Shown: positions 1-5,759 of the stretch, one piece after another
How positions within the stretch are numbered: position 1 is the stretch's first letter
Layout: each line of letters opens with the position of its first letter
From: an uncultured Blautia sp.
Lineage (GTDB): Bacteria > Bacillota > Clostridia > Lachnospirales > Lachnospiraceae
DNA length: 7,926 bases
NCBI GenBank assembly: GCA_934371915.1
Contig: CAKROE010000107.1
Coordinates: 1-7,926, forward strand
Direction of reading: 5' to 3'
Program-made: the position numbers and the translations under genes
Notes under the pieces: model-generated
Databases searched by the model: none
What the model was told of the DNA's origin: nothing
What the model saw: only the letters and a program-made list of their open reading frames with translations

Positions 1-1
1 C

Positions 2-1855
2 AACTGGATTCCGGAGAGCATTGGTAAAGGACGTTTCGGCGATTGGCTGGAAAACGTTCAGGACTGGGGCATTTCCAGAAACCGTTACTGGGGAACACCG
101 CTGAACATCTGGCAGTGTGAATGTGGACATATGCATTCTATCGGAAGCCGCCAGGAACTCTTCGAGATGAGCGGTGACGAAAAAGCCAAAACAGTAGAGC
201 TTCACCGTCCATACATCGATGAGATCACACTGAAATGCCCGGAATGTGGTGGAACCATGCACCGTGTACCGGAGGTAATTGACTGCTGGTTTGACTCAGG
301 AGCAATGCCTTTTGCACAGCATCATTATCCATTTGAAAACAAAGAACTCTTCGAAAAACAGTTCCCGGCAGATTTCATCTCCGAAGCTGTTGACCAGACA
401 AGAGGATGGTTCTATTCTCTGCTTGCCGAGTCTACGATCCTGTTTAATCAGGCTCCATACAAGAACGTTATCGTTCTCGGACACGTACAGGATGAGAACG
501 GTCAGAAGATGAGTAAATCCAAGGGAAATGCAGTTGATCCGTTTGATGCACTTGAGAAATACGGTGCAGATGCAATCCGCTGGTATTTCTATATTAACAG
601 TGCTCCGTGGCTGCCGAACCGTTTCCATGGCAAGGCTGTTCAGGAAGGTCAGCGTAAATTCATGGGTACTCTGTGGAATACTTACGCATTCTTTGTACTG
701 TATGCAAACATTGACAATTTTGACGCAACAAAATATACTTTAGATTATGACAATCTTCCGGTTATGGATAAATGGCTTTTAAGCAAGCTCAACTCCGTAG
801 TGAAGACTGTCGACGACTGCCTTGCAAACTACAAAATTCCGGAAAGTGCAAGAGCTCTGCAGGAATTTGTAGATGAGATGAGTAACTGGTATGTAAGAAG
901 AAGCCGTGAACGTTTCTGGGCAAAAGGCATGGAGCAGGATAAGATTAATGCTTACATGACGCTTTATACTGCACTGGTAACAATTTCCAAAGCAGCAGCT
1001 CCGATGATTCCGTTTATGACAGAAGAAATTTACCAGAACCTTGTAAGAAGCATCGATAAAGAGGCAATCGAAAGTATCCATCTCTGCGACTTCCCGGAAG
1101 TAAAAGAAGAGTGGATCGACAAAGAGCTGGAAGATGACATGGAAGAACTCCTCAAGATCGTTGTTCTTGGACGTGCAGCAAGAAATACTGCAAATATCAA
1201 GAATCGTCAGCCGATCGGTACAATGTACGTAAAAGCGGACAAAGAAATGGGTGAGTTCTATACAGACATCATTGCAGATGAACTGAATGTCAAAGAAGTA
1301 AAATTCGCCAGCGATGTAGAATCCTTTATTTCTTACAGCTTCAAGCCGCAGCTCCGTACAGTAGGACCAAAATACGGTAAACTTCTGAACGGTATCCGTA
1401 AGGCACTTTCAGAGATCAATGGAACAGAAGCTATGAATGAGCTGAGAACCACAGGTCTTCTGACACTGGATATTGATGGAAACAAGGCAGAACTTTCTGA
1501 GGAAGACTTATTGATCGAGACTGCACAGACAGAAGGTTATGTAACAGAAGCAGACGGTGATATTTCCGTAGTTCTTGATACAAATCTGACACCTGAGCTG
1601 ATCGAAGAGGGCTTTATCCGTGAGATCGTCAGCAAGGTACAGACTATGAGAAAAGAAGCTGGATTTGAAGTTATGGATAAGATCCATATCTACGCAAAAG
1701 ATAATGATAAGCTTCTTGAACTCATGAAGAACCACAAAGAGGAAATCATGTCTGAAGTACTGGCAGAGGATATGACTCTGGGCACAACCGATGGCTATGT
1801 AAAAGAATGGAACATCAACAAAGAGCCAGTTGTTCTTGGTGTTGCAAAAATGTAA
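2..1855 (+). CDS. ileS: Isoleucyl-tRNA synthetase, type 2, 5'-truncated by the window edge
   Basis: Charges tRNA-Ile with isoleucine in the cytoplasm. The frame is open from base 2, without a start codon, to TAA at 1853-1855, giving 617 visible residues. Type-2 enzymes have roughly 1040, so about 420 N-terminal residues, including the HIGH motif and much of the editing domain, lie to the left. Visible in order: the DWGISRNRYWGTPLNIW segment near 60-112, characteristic of the eukaryote-like type; paired cysteines CEC (116-124) and CPEC (236-247), a likely zinc site; WFDSG near 290; the catalytic KMSKS loop at 506-520; the anticodon-binding helix NWYVRRSRERFW near 884-919; then the long C-terminal region without the terminal zinc finger of E. 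coli-type IleRS. The ATG at 131 is internal, because the homologous sequence continues upstream of it. Type-2 IleRS enzymes are generally mupirocin-insensitive; that is family knowledge, not shown here. Confidence 0.97.
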   Translation, partial: NWIPESIGKGRFGDWLENVQDWGISRNRYWGTPLNIWQCECGHMHSIGSRQELFEMSGDEKAKTVELHRPYIDEITLKCPECGGTMHRVPEVIDCWFDSGAMPFAQHHYPFENKELFEKQFPADFISEAVDQTRGWFYSLLAESTILFNQAPYKNVIVLGHVQDENGQKMSKSKGNAVDPFDALEKYGADAIRWYFYINSAPWLPNRFHGKAVQEGQRKFMGTLWNTYAFFVLYANIDNFDATKYTLDYDNLPVMDKWLLSKLNSVVKTVDDCLANYKIPESARALQEFVDEMSNWYVRRSRERFWAKGMEQDKINAYMTLYTALVTISKAAAPMIPFMTEEIYQNLVRSIDKEAIESIHLCDFPEVKEEWIDKELEDDMEELLKIVVLGRAARNTANIKNRQPIGTMYVKADKEMGEFYTDIIADELNVKEVKFASDVESFISYSFKPQLRTVGPKYGKLLNGIRKALSEINGTEAMNELRTTGLLTLDIDGNKAELSEEDLLIETAQTEGYVTEADGDISVVLDTNLTPELIEEGFIREIVSKVQTMRKEAGFEVMDKIHIYAKDNDKLLELMKNHKEEIMSEVLAEDMTLGTTDGYVKEWNINKEPVVLGVAKM

Positions 1856-1868
1856 TTTGTAAACAATA

Positions 1869-1893
1869 CATGCCCGGTAATCTACCGGGCATG
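1869..1893 (+). terminator. Hairpin after ileS, weak terminator or processing site
   Basis: A perfect 11-bp stem, CATGCCCGGTA pairing with TACCGGGCATG around a 3-nt loop (ATC), begins 13 bases after the ileS stop. It is followed by ATTTGTAAAATT rather than a continuous T run, so termination may be partial and some read-through into glgP is possible. Confidence 0.55.
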
Positions 1894-1904
1894 ATTTGTA
1901 AAAT

Positions 1905-1954
1905 TGGAGGAACAAAAAAGCGCAGCTTGAGCTGCACAATAAGGAGGAAACGCG
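1905..1954 (+). promoter_or_regulatory. glgP leader with two Shine-Dalgarno sequences and a small hairpin
   Basis: Two GGAGGAA sites occur. The distal one at 1906-1912 has no suitably placed start codon, and the proximal one (AAGGAGG, 1941-1947) is 7 bases before the glgP ATG. Between them GCAGC-TTGA-GCTGC (1922-1935) can form a 5-bp hairpin. The proximal site fixes the glgP start. The distal site could be a ribosome standby site or a remnant of a lost small ORF; this is inference. Confidence 0.45.
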
Positions 1955-4411
1955 ATGATCGACAAGCAGTTTAAAAAAGAAGCTTTCAAAGAGAGCGTAA
2001 AGGAAAATGTTAAATTCCTGTATCGTAAAAAACTCGAAGAAGCTACACAGGAACAGATTTTCCAGGCTGTATGTTACACCGTAAAAGATGTTATCATTGA
2101 TAACTGGCTGGAAACACAGAATGCATATAAAGAGCAGGATCCGAAAACGGTTTATTACATGTCCATGGAATTCCTGATGGGACGTGCTCTTGGAAATAAC
2201 CTGATCAACCTGACTGCATACAAAGAAGTAAAAGAAGCTCTGGATGAGCTTGGTCTTGATCTCAATGTGATCGAAGATCAGGAGCCGGACCCGGCACTTG
2301 GTAATGGTGGTCTGGGACGTCTTGCAGCATGCTTCCTTGATTCTCTTGCAACTCTGAACTACAGCGCATATGGCTGTGGTATCCGTTATCGTTACGGTAT
2401 GTTCAAACAGCAGATCAAAGACGGATATCAGGTAGAAGTACCGGATAACTGGCTGAAAGATGGATATCCGTTCGAACTTCGTCGTCCGGAATATGCAAAA
2501 GAAGTTCATTTCGGTGGATATGTTGACGTTGAATATGATCCGGCAACAGGCTCCAATAAATTTATCCACAAGGGATATCAGGCAGTAAAAGCTGTTCCGT
2601 TTGATATGCCGATCGTTGGATATAACAACAAAATCGTAAACACATTAAGAATCTGGGATGCAGAGCCAATCGTTGATTTTGAGCTTGATTCCTTTGATAA
2701 AGGTGATTACAAAAAAGCAGTTGAGCAGGAAAACCTTGCCCGCAACATCGTTGAGGTCCTTTACCCGAACGATAACCACATGGCAGGTAAAGAACTGCGT
2801 CTGAAACAGCAGTATTTCTTTGTATCTGCAAGTCTTCAGGCTGCTATCGCAAAATACAAAAAGAACCACAAAGATATTATGAAGCTGCACGAAAAAGTTA
2901 CTTTCCAGATGAACGATACTCATCCGACAGTAGCTGTTGCAGAACTTATGCGTATCCTTATGGATGAAGAAGGACTCGGCTGGGATGATGCATGGTCTGT
3001 TACAACTAAAGCAGTTGCTTACACAAACCATACGATCATGGCTGAAGCACTTGAAAAATGGCCGGTTGAGCTGTTCTCCAGACTGCTTCCTCGTGTATAC
3101 CAGATCATCGAAGAGATCAATCGTCGTTTCGTTCTTGAGATTCAGGAAAAATATCCTGGAAACTATGACAAGATCAAGAAGATGGCGATCCTCTATGATG
3201 GACAGGTCAAAATGGCACATCTTGCAATCGTTGCAGGCTACTCTGTAAACGGTGTTGCAAAACTTCATACAGAAATCCTTAAGAAACAGGAACTGAAAGA
3301 TTTCTACGAAATGATGCCGGAGAAATTCAACAACAAAACAAACGGTATCACACAGAGACGTTTCCTGCTTCACGGAAACCAGCTTCTTGCAGACTGGGTA
3401 ACCGATCACATCGGACCGGAATGGATCACAGATCTTTCTCAGATCAGCAAACTGAAAGTTTATGTGGATGATGAAAAAGCACAGCAGGAATTCATGAACA
3501 TCAAATACCAGAATAAAGTTCGCCTGGCAAAATACATTCTTGAGCACAATGGAGTAGAAGTAAATCCACGTTCTATCTTTGATGTTCAGGTTAAGAGACT
3601 TCATGAGTACAAACGTCAGCTTCTGAACATCCTTCATGTAATTTATCTGTATGACCAGATTAAGAAACACCCGGAAATGGATTTCTACCCAAGAACATTC
3701 ATCTTCGGAGCAAAAGCATCTGCTGGTTATGCACGTGCTAAGAAAATCATCAAACTGATCAACTCTGTAGCAGATGTTGTAAACAATGATGCTTCTATCG
3801 AAGGCAAGCTGAAGGTTGTATTTATCGAGAACTACCGTGTATCCAACGCTGAGATGATTTTTGCAGCAGCAGATGTTTCCGAGCAGATTTCTACTGCAAG
3901 TAAAGAGGCTTCCGGTACAGGTAACATGAAGTTCATGCTGAACGGTGCACCGACTCTGGGAACCATGGATGGTGCAAACGTTGAGATCGTGGATGAAGTA
4001 GGTAAAGAAAATGCATTTATCTTTGGTCTGAGTGCAGATGAAGTTATCAACTATGAAAACAATGGAGGATATGATCCGAGAGTTATCTACAACACAGACG
4101 ATGAGATCCGTCAGGTACTGACAGAGCTTGTTAACGGAACCTTCTCTTCTGATACAGAGCTGTTCCGTGATCTGTATAACTCACTTCTTAACCAGAACGG
4201 TGGAGAAAGAGCAGACCAGTACTTTATCCTTGCTGACTTCCGTTCCTATGCAGCAGCGCAGAAGAAAGTGGAAGAAGCATACAAAGACGAAAAAGGCTGG
4301 GCTCGTATGGCAATGCTGAATACAGCATGCGCAGGTAAGTTCACATCCGACAGAACGATTGAAGAGTATGTGGAAGATATCTGGCATCTTGACAAAGTGT
4401 ATATCAAGTAA
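1955..4411 (+). CDS. glgP: Glycogen/alpha-glucan phosphorylase
   Basis: PLP-dependent GT35 enzyme that phosphorolyses alpha-1,4-glucan (glycogen or maltodextrin) to glucose-1-phosphate in the cytoplasm. It has 818 residues, the normal bacterial length (E. coli GlgP is about 815). Landmarks: YYMSMEFLMGR at 67-77; the glycine-rich GNGGLGRLAAC at 116-126; MNDTHP at 319-324; NNKTNGITQRR at 459-469; VKRLHEYKRQ at 546-555; and the cofactor site EASGTGNMKF, whose Lys659 (3929-3931) should carry pyridoxal phosphate. No active-site change was noticed. The ATG at 1955 has an ideal AAGGAGG site. It follows ileS by 99 bases containing a hairpin and is closed by its own terminator, so it is probably largely monocistronic; no clear promoter is visible in the gap. 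Naming it GlgP rather than MalP rests on context-free similarity, so the preferred glucan is uncertain. Confidence 0.96.
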   Translation: MIDKQFKKEAFKESVKENVKFLYRKKLEEATQEQIFQAVCYTVKDVIIDNWLETQNAYKEQDPKTVYYMSMEFLMGRALGNNLINLTAYKEVKEALDELGLDLNVIEDQEPDPALGNGGLGRLAACFLDSLATLNYSAYGCGIRYRYGMFKQQIKDGYQVEVPDNWLKDGYPFELRRPEYAKEVHFGGYVDVEYDPATGSNKFIHKGYQAVKAVPFDMPIVGYNNKIVNTLRIWDAEPIVDFELDSFDKGDYKKAVEQENLARNIVEVLYPNDNHMAGKELRLKQQYFFVSASLQAAIAKYKKNHKDIMKLHEKVTFQMNDTHPTVAVAELMRILMDEEGLGWDDAWSVTTKAVAYTNHTIMAEALEKWPVELFSRLLPRVYQIIEEINRRFVLEIQEKYPGNYDKIKKMAILYDGQVKMAHLAIVAGYSVNGVAKLHTEILKKQELKDFYEMMPEKFNNKTNGITQRRFLLHGNQLLADWVTDHIGPEWITDLSQISKLKVYVDDEKAQQEFMNIKYQNKVRLAKYILEHNGVEVNPRSIFDVQVKRLHEYKRQLLNILHVIYLYDQIKKHPEMDFYPRTFIFGAKASAGYARAKKIIKLINSVADVVNNDASIEGKLKVVFIENYRVSNAEMIFAAADVSEQISTASKEASGTGNMKFMLNGAPTLGTMDGANVEIVDEVGKENAFIFGLSADEVINYENNGGYDPRVIYNTDDEIRQVLTELVNGTFSSDTELFRDLYNSLLNQNGGERADQYFILADFRSYAAAQKKVEEAYKDEKGWARMAMLNTACAGKFTSDRTIEEYVEDIWHLDKVYIK

Positions 4412-4431
4412 TTCAAATCATAAAAAAGATC

Positions 4432-4479
4432 TGCAGAGGGGACTTCGCCAGTCCCCTCTGCACACCCCTGGGCCTTTTT
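4432..4479 (+). terminator. glgP terminator
   Basis: A stem of 12-13 bp, TGCAGAGGGGAC (4432-4443) with GTCCCCTCTGCA (4451-4462), begins 20 bases after the glgP stop. A T5 run at 4475-4479 follows 12 bases beyond the stem. An A6 run at 4422-4427 could pair with the T run to extend the stem, which would also permit leftward function. The long gap between stem and T run lowers confidence slightly. Confidence 0.7.
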
Positions 4480-4778
4480 AAGGATTTCTACATGTTATAA
4501 GTCGGGAGAGGATTGGTGAAGGAACTAAACTCCTGGCTATAGTGTGGGGAAGATTGTCCTGAGTGGGGGACGAATACAGGGGGAAATAAAGATGTTAAAA
4601 GACTGGATTCTTTGAAAAAAGGGTCTGGTCTTTTTGTTGTGGGGAAAATGTAAAAATGTGAGAAGGTCAAATTTTTGAATAGAAGTCTGGCTTTTTTTTG
4701 TTTTAAGAAAAAGTGCGAATATAGAGAAGGAGAAGATATATAAAATAAAGGGAGAGGGAATGGTTTGGTGGTACAGAA
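4480..4778. other. Purine-rich intergenic region without a convincing gene
   Basis: The plus strand is strongly A+G biased from about 4498 to 4760 and carries short T runs. Three loosely similar segments of the form (T/A)CTGG..CTTTTTG occur at 4602-4614, 4624-4636 and 4686-4700. Open frames on the minus strand here encode only low-complexity F/S/P/T-rich peptides, expected from pyrimidine-rich sequence. A 7-codon ATG frame at 4592-4615 has no clear support. The only functional candidate I see is the promoter-like sequence at 4717-4746. Confidence 0.6.
4717..4746 (+). promoter_or_regulatory. Candidate sigma-E-type promoter for spmA
   Basis: GAATATA (4717-4723) fits the sporulation sigma-E -35 pattern KMATATT at 6 of 7 positions. 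After 15 bases, TATAAAAT (4739-4746) fits the -10 pattern CATACAAT at 6 of 8. B. subtilis spmA is in a sigma-E-controlled operon, which agrees. The -10 would also serve sigma-A, so the assignment is tentative. Confidence 0.35.
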
Positions 4779-5393
4779 ATGGCATATCTCTGGGGTGGGA
4801 TGCTTCTGATCGGGATTGTGTATGGTGTGCTGTCAGGAAATGTGGATGAGGTTACAAAGGCGTTTGTGTCGTGCTCGGGCGAGGCGGTCAGCCTTTGTAT
4901 TGCTATGGCGGGAATTACGGCGATGTGGACGGGAATGATGAAGATTGCGGAGACTTCCGGGCTGGTTGCGGGACTGGCGGAAAAGATGAGACCGCTGATA
5001 AGGTTTTTGTTTCCGAAATTGGATACAGAATCAAAAGCAGCACATTACATATGTCTTAATTTTCTTTCAAATGTGCTGGGATTGTCATGGGCGAGTACAA
5101 GTTCGGGCCTGTGCGCGATGAAGGAACTAAAGGAACTTCAGTCACAAAAAGAAAATGTACATGGTAGCGGAAATATCGGTCTGACGGCCAGCAATGAAAT
5201 GTGTACGTTTTTGATCATTAATGTCTCTTCACTGCAGCTGATTCCTGTGAATATGATCGTTTACCGGGCGAAATACGGAAGCGCAGATCCGACGGCAATC
5301 GTAGGACCGGCAATCCTTGCCACTGCTGTCAGCACCACAGTGGCAGTGATTTTCTGTAAGGTTATACAAAACGTAAAAATGTTACGCAGCTGA
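4779..5393 (+). CDS. spmA: Spore maturation protein A (Gate/nucleoside-recognition domain membrane protein)
   Basis: Integral membrane protein that in Bacillus works with SpmB in spore core dehydration and heat resistance. Its 204 residues match the family length (about 196 in B. subtilis). It shows a hydrophobic N-terminal helix (4-19), a second hydrophobic segment followed by MWTGMMKIAETSGL (49-62), RPLIRFLFPKL (71-81), NFLSNVLGLSWASTSSGL (94-111), MCTFLIINVSSLQLIPVNMI (141-160) and IVGPAILAT (174-182). The family motif GNAATP is replaced by SWASTS. The ATG at 4779 aligns with the SpmA N terminus and no other in-frame start lies upstream (stop at 4746-4748). Its ribosome site is poor: the nearest purine-rich stretch (4751-4760) is about 19 bases away and better spaced for an out-of-frame ATG at 4760. 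Unusually, spmB is not the next gene on this strand but lies convergent, 366 bases away. Confidence 0.9.
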   Translation: MAYLWGGMLLIGIVYGVLSGNVDEVTKAFVSCSGEAVSLCIAMAGITAMWTGMMKIAETSGLVAGLAEKMRPLIRFLFPKLDTESKAAHYICLNFLSNVLGLSWASTSSGLCAMKELKELQSQKENVHGSGNIGLTASNEMCTFLIINVSSLQLIPVNMIVYRAKYGSADPTAIVGPAILATAVSTTVAVIFCKVIQNVKMLRS

Positions 5394-5420
5394 CAGGCTT
5401 CGACATAAATACAGTACATT
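5390..5420 (+). promoter_or_regulatory. Weak candidate promoter for the toxin mRNA
   Basis: CTGACA (5390-5395, overlapping the spmA stop) and TACATT (5415-5420) are separated by 19 bases. Each is a 4-5 of 6 match to sigma-A hexamers and the spacing is long. A transcript from here would have a leader of about 50 bases before the toxin ORF. I could not find a better match, and read-through from spmA is the alternative source. Confidence 0.22.
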
Positions 5421-5440
5421 ATGTGCTGTGGTAAGGCTGT

Positions 5441-5471
5441 TACCGCCTCCCACCGGTACGGAAAGGAGGTG
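5441..5471 (+). promoter_or_regulatory. Leader hairpin that can sequester the toxin Shine-Dalgarno site
   Basis: CGCCTCC at 5444-5450 can pair with GGAGGTG at 5465-5471 (7 bp, one G-T wobble), covering the ribosome site of the small ORF. A competing hairpin, TACCG (5441-5445) with CGGTA (5454-5458), holds the same CCTCC in its 8-nt loop (5446-5453), where it could still make a loop contact with the ribosome site. Fst-type toxin mRNAs have a comparable upstream helix that limits translation. Confidence 0.55.
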
Positions 5472-5476
5472 CGACT

Positions 5477-5563
5477 ATGGATGATATAATAAGTTTTATA
5501 CTCACTATCATGGCTGGTGTAGCGTGTCATTGCATCAACAAATGGCTGGATGGTGATAAATAG
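5477..5563 (+). CDS. Small membrane toxin, Fst/Ldr-like, of a type I toxin-antitoxin locus
   Basis: A 28-residue ORF with an AAAGGAGG ribosome site (5462-5469) 7 bases before its ATG, and a TAG stop. The peptide starts MDDIISFILTIMAGVAC, a hydrophobic membrane-spanning stretch at about residues 4-20, and ends in a polar tail, NKWLDGDK. The pattern small acidic start, hydrophobic helix, internal GV, then WLD plus charged tail is that of the Fst family (pAD1 Fst and chromosomal relatives), although the common helix proline is absent. Such peptides insert in the cell's own membrane and arrest growth when unrepressed. The context supports this: a sequestered ribosome site, a bidirectional terminator 45 bases downstream, and a convergent RNA whose 5' end complements codons 1-7. 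The gene occupies the space between the spmA and spmB stop codons. Toxicity is inferred from architecture and composition; a harmless small membrane peptide remains possible. Confidence 0.75.
   Translation: MDDIISFILTIMAGVACHCINKWLDGDK
5478..5496 (+). repeat. Direct repeat copy 1, over the toxin start codon
   Basis: TGGATGATATAATAAGTTT recurs at 5652-5670 with one change (G to A at the sixth base). Copy 1 runs from the second base of the toxin ATG to codon 7. Because the antisense RNA reads copy 2 in reverse, it is complementary to this site. The single difference becomes a G-U pair, and one further G-U pair extends the helix to 5497. Confidence 0.9.
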
Positions 5564-5607
5564 TCGGTGACCAGCCTGTGGAATAAGCCACCATAAAAAA
5601 CGGAATA

Positions 5608-5645
5608 GAAAACCCCTCGGCTGCGACCGAGGGGTTTTCGTTTTT
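5608..5645. terminator. Bidirectional intrinsic terminator shared by toxin mRNA and antisense RNA
   Basis: A perfect 13-bp stem, GAAAACCCCTCGG (5608-5620) with CCGAGGGGTTTTC (5627-5639), closes a 6-nt loop. To the right the stem ends in TTTTC, followed by GTTTTT (5640-5645). To the left, the minus strand ends the stem in TTTTC and continues to a T6 run opposite A5595-A5600. It would also stop spmA transcripts from the left and spmB transcripts from the right. Confidence 0.9.
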
Positions 5646-5651
5646 GGTACT

Positions 5652-5670
5652 TGGATAATATAATAAGTTT
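5652..5670 (+). repeat. Direct repeat copy 2, at the 5' end of the antisense RNA
   Basis: TGGATAATATAATAAGTTT, matching copy 1 at 18 of 19 bases. It lies beyond the terminator, so the toxin mRNA should not include it, while the leftward RNA begins just to its right and transcribes its complement. Confidence 0.9.
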
Positions 5671-5677
5671 CTGATGA

Positions 5678-5699
5678 CATTATAGCATATGCTATAATG
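5678..5699. repeat. Perfect 22-bp palindrome over the antisense promoter
   Basis: The sequence from CATTATAGCAT (5678-5688) to its exact complement ATGCTATAATG (5689-5699) is a gapless dyad. It covers the -10 box and most of the spacer of the leftward promoter, so it could be an operator. It could also be partly a by-product of AT-rich promoter sequence. Confidence 0.8.
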
Positions 5700-5707
5700 A
5701 CTTACAA
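5679..5707 (-). promoter_or_regulatory. Sigma-A promoter for the antisense RNA
   Basis: On the minus strand TTGTAA (5707-5702) and a consensus TATAAT (5684-5679) are separated by exactly 17 bases. The predicted start is A5672. This is the best sigma-A match that I found in the window. Confidence 0.75.
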
Positions 5708-5759
5708 TATGCGAAAATGAAAATCGTTTGACAAGATTCGACAAAATCCGCCATGAAAT

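Larger units (their letters stand above)
5594..5672 (-). ncRNA. Predicted antisense RNA antitoxin, about 70-79 nt
   Basis: Predicted to start near A5672, 7 bases after a TATAAT box, and to run leftward through repeat copy 2 (its nucleotides 3-21) into the shared terminator hairpin, ending in TTTTCT at about 5604 or in the T6 run complementary to A5595-A5600. It holds no ORF with a start and ribosome site. It can pair with the toxin mRNA at two places: the start-codon region through the repeat, and the common terminator stem-loop, where the two transcripts overlap. This is the RNAII arrangement of the par locus of pAD1. The RNA is predicted from promoter, terminator and complementarity only; no expression evidence is available. 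Confidence 0.7.

Noticed and set aside
1508..2569. 353-codon open frame on the minus strand spanning the ileS/glgP junction
   Set aside because: It is antisense to two clear genes, has a Cys/Phe/Ile-rich composition typical of antisense frames, and lacks family motifs. The same applies to the 341-codon minus frame at 2645-3670.
4592..4615. Seven-codon frame (MLKDWIL) with a G-rich stretch upstream
   Set aside because: It is too short, its G-rich upstream stretch is poorly placed, and it falls in purine-biased sequence where such frames arise by chance.
4488..4785. Two overlapping minus-strand frames (60 and 82 codons) in the glgP-spmA gap
   Set aside because: They are low-complexity F/S/P/T-rich peptides explained by the pyrimidine-rich strand, and I recognise no protein family in them.
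5670..5698. Rightward promoter using the mirrored TATAAT at 5693-5698
   Set aside because: The -35 position reads TCTGAT, a poor match, so the palindrome does not create a second functional promoter on present evidence.
5261..5744. Minus-strand frames of 139 and 69 codons across the toxin-antitoxin region
   Set aside because: They read through the terminator stem and the antisense side of the toxin and spmA. The proteins are not recognisable; the apparent repeated TYYII peptide simply reflects the 19-base direct repeat.
5728..5756. Consensus TTGACA on the plus strand at 5728-5733 as a rightward promoter
   Set aside because: No -10 box at 16-19 bases (the position reads CCATGA), and it would only transcribe antisense into spmB.
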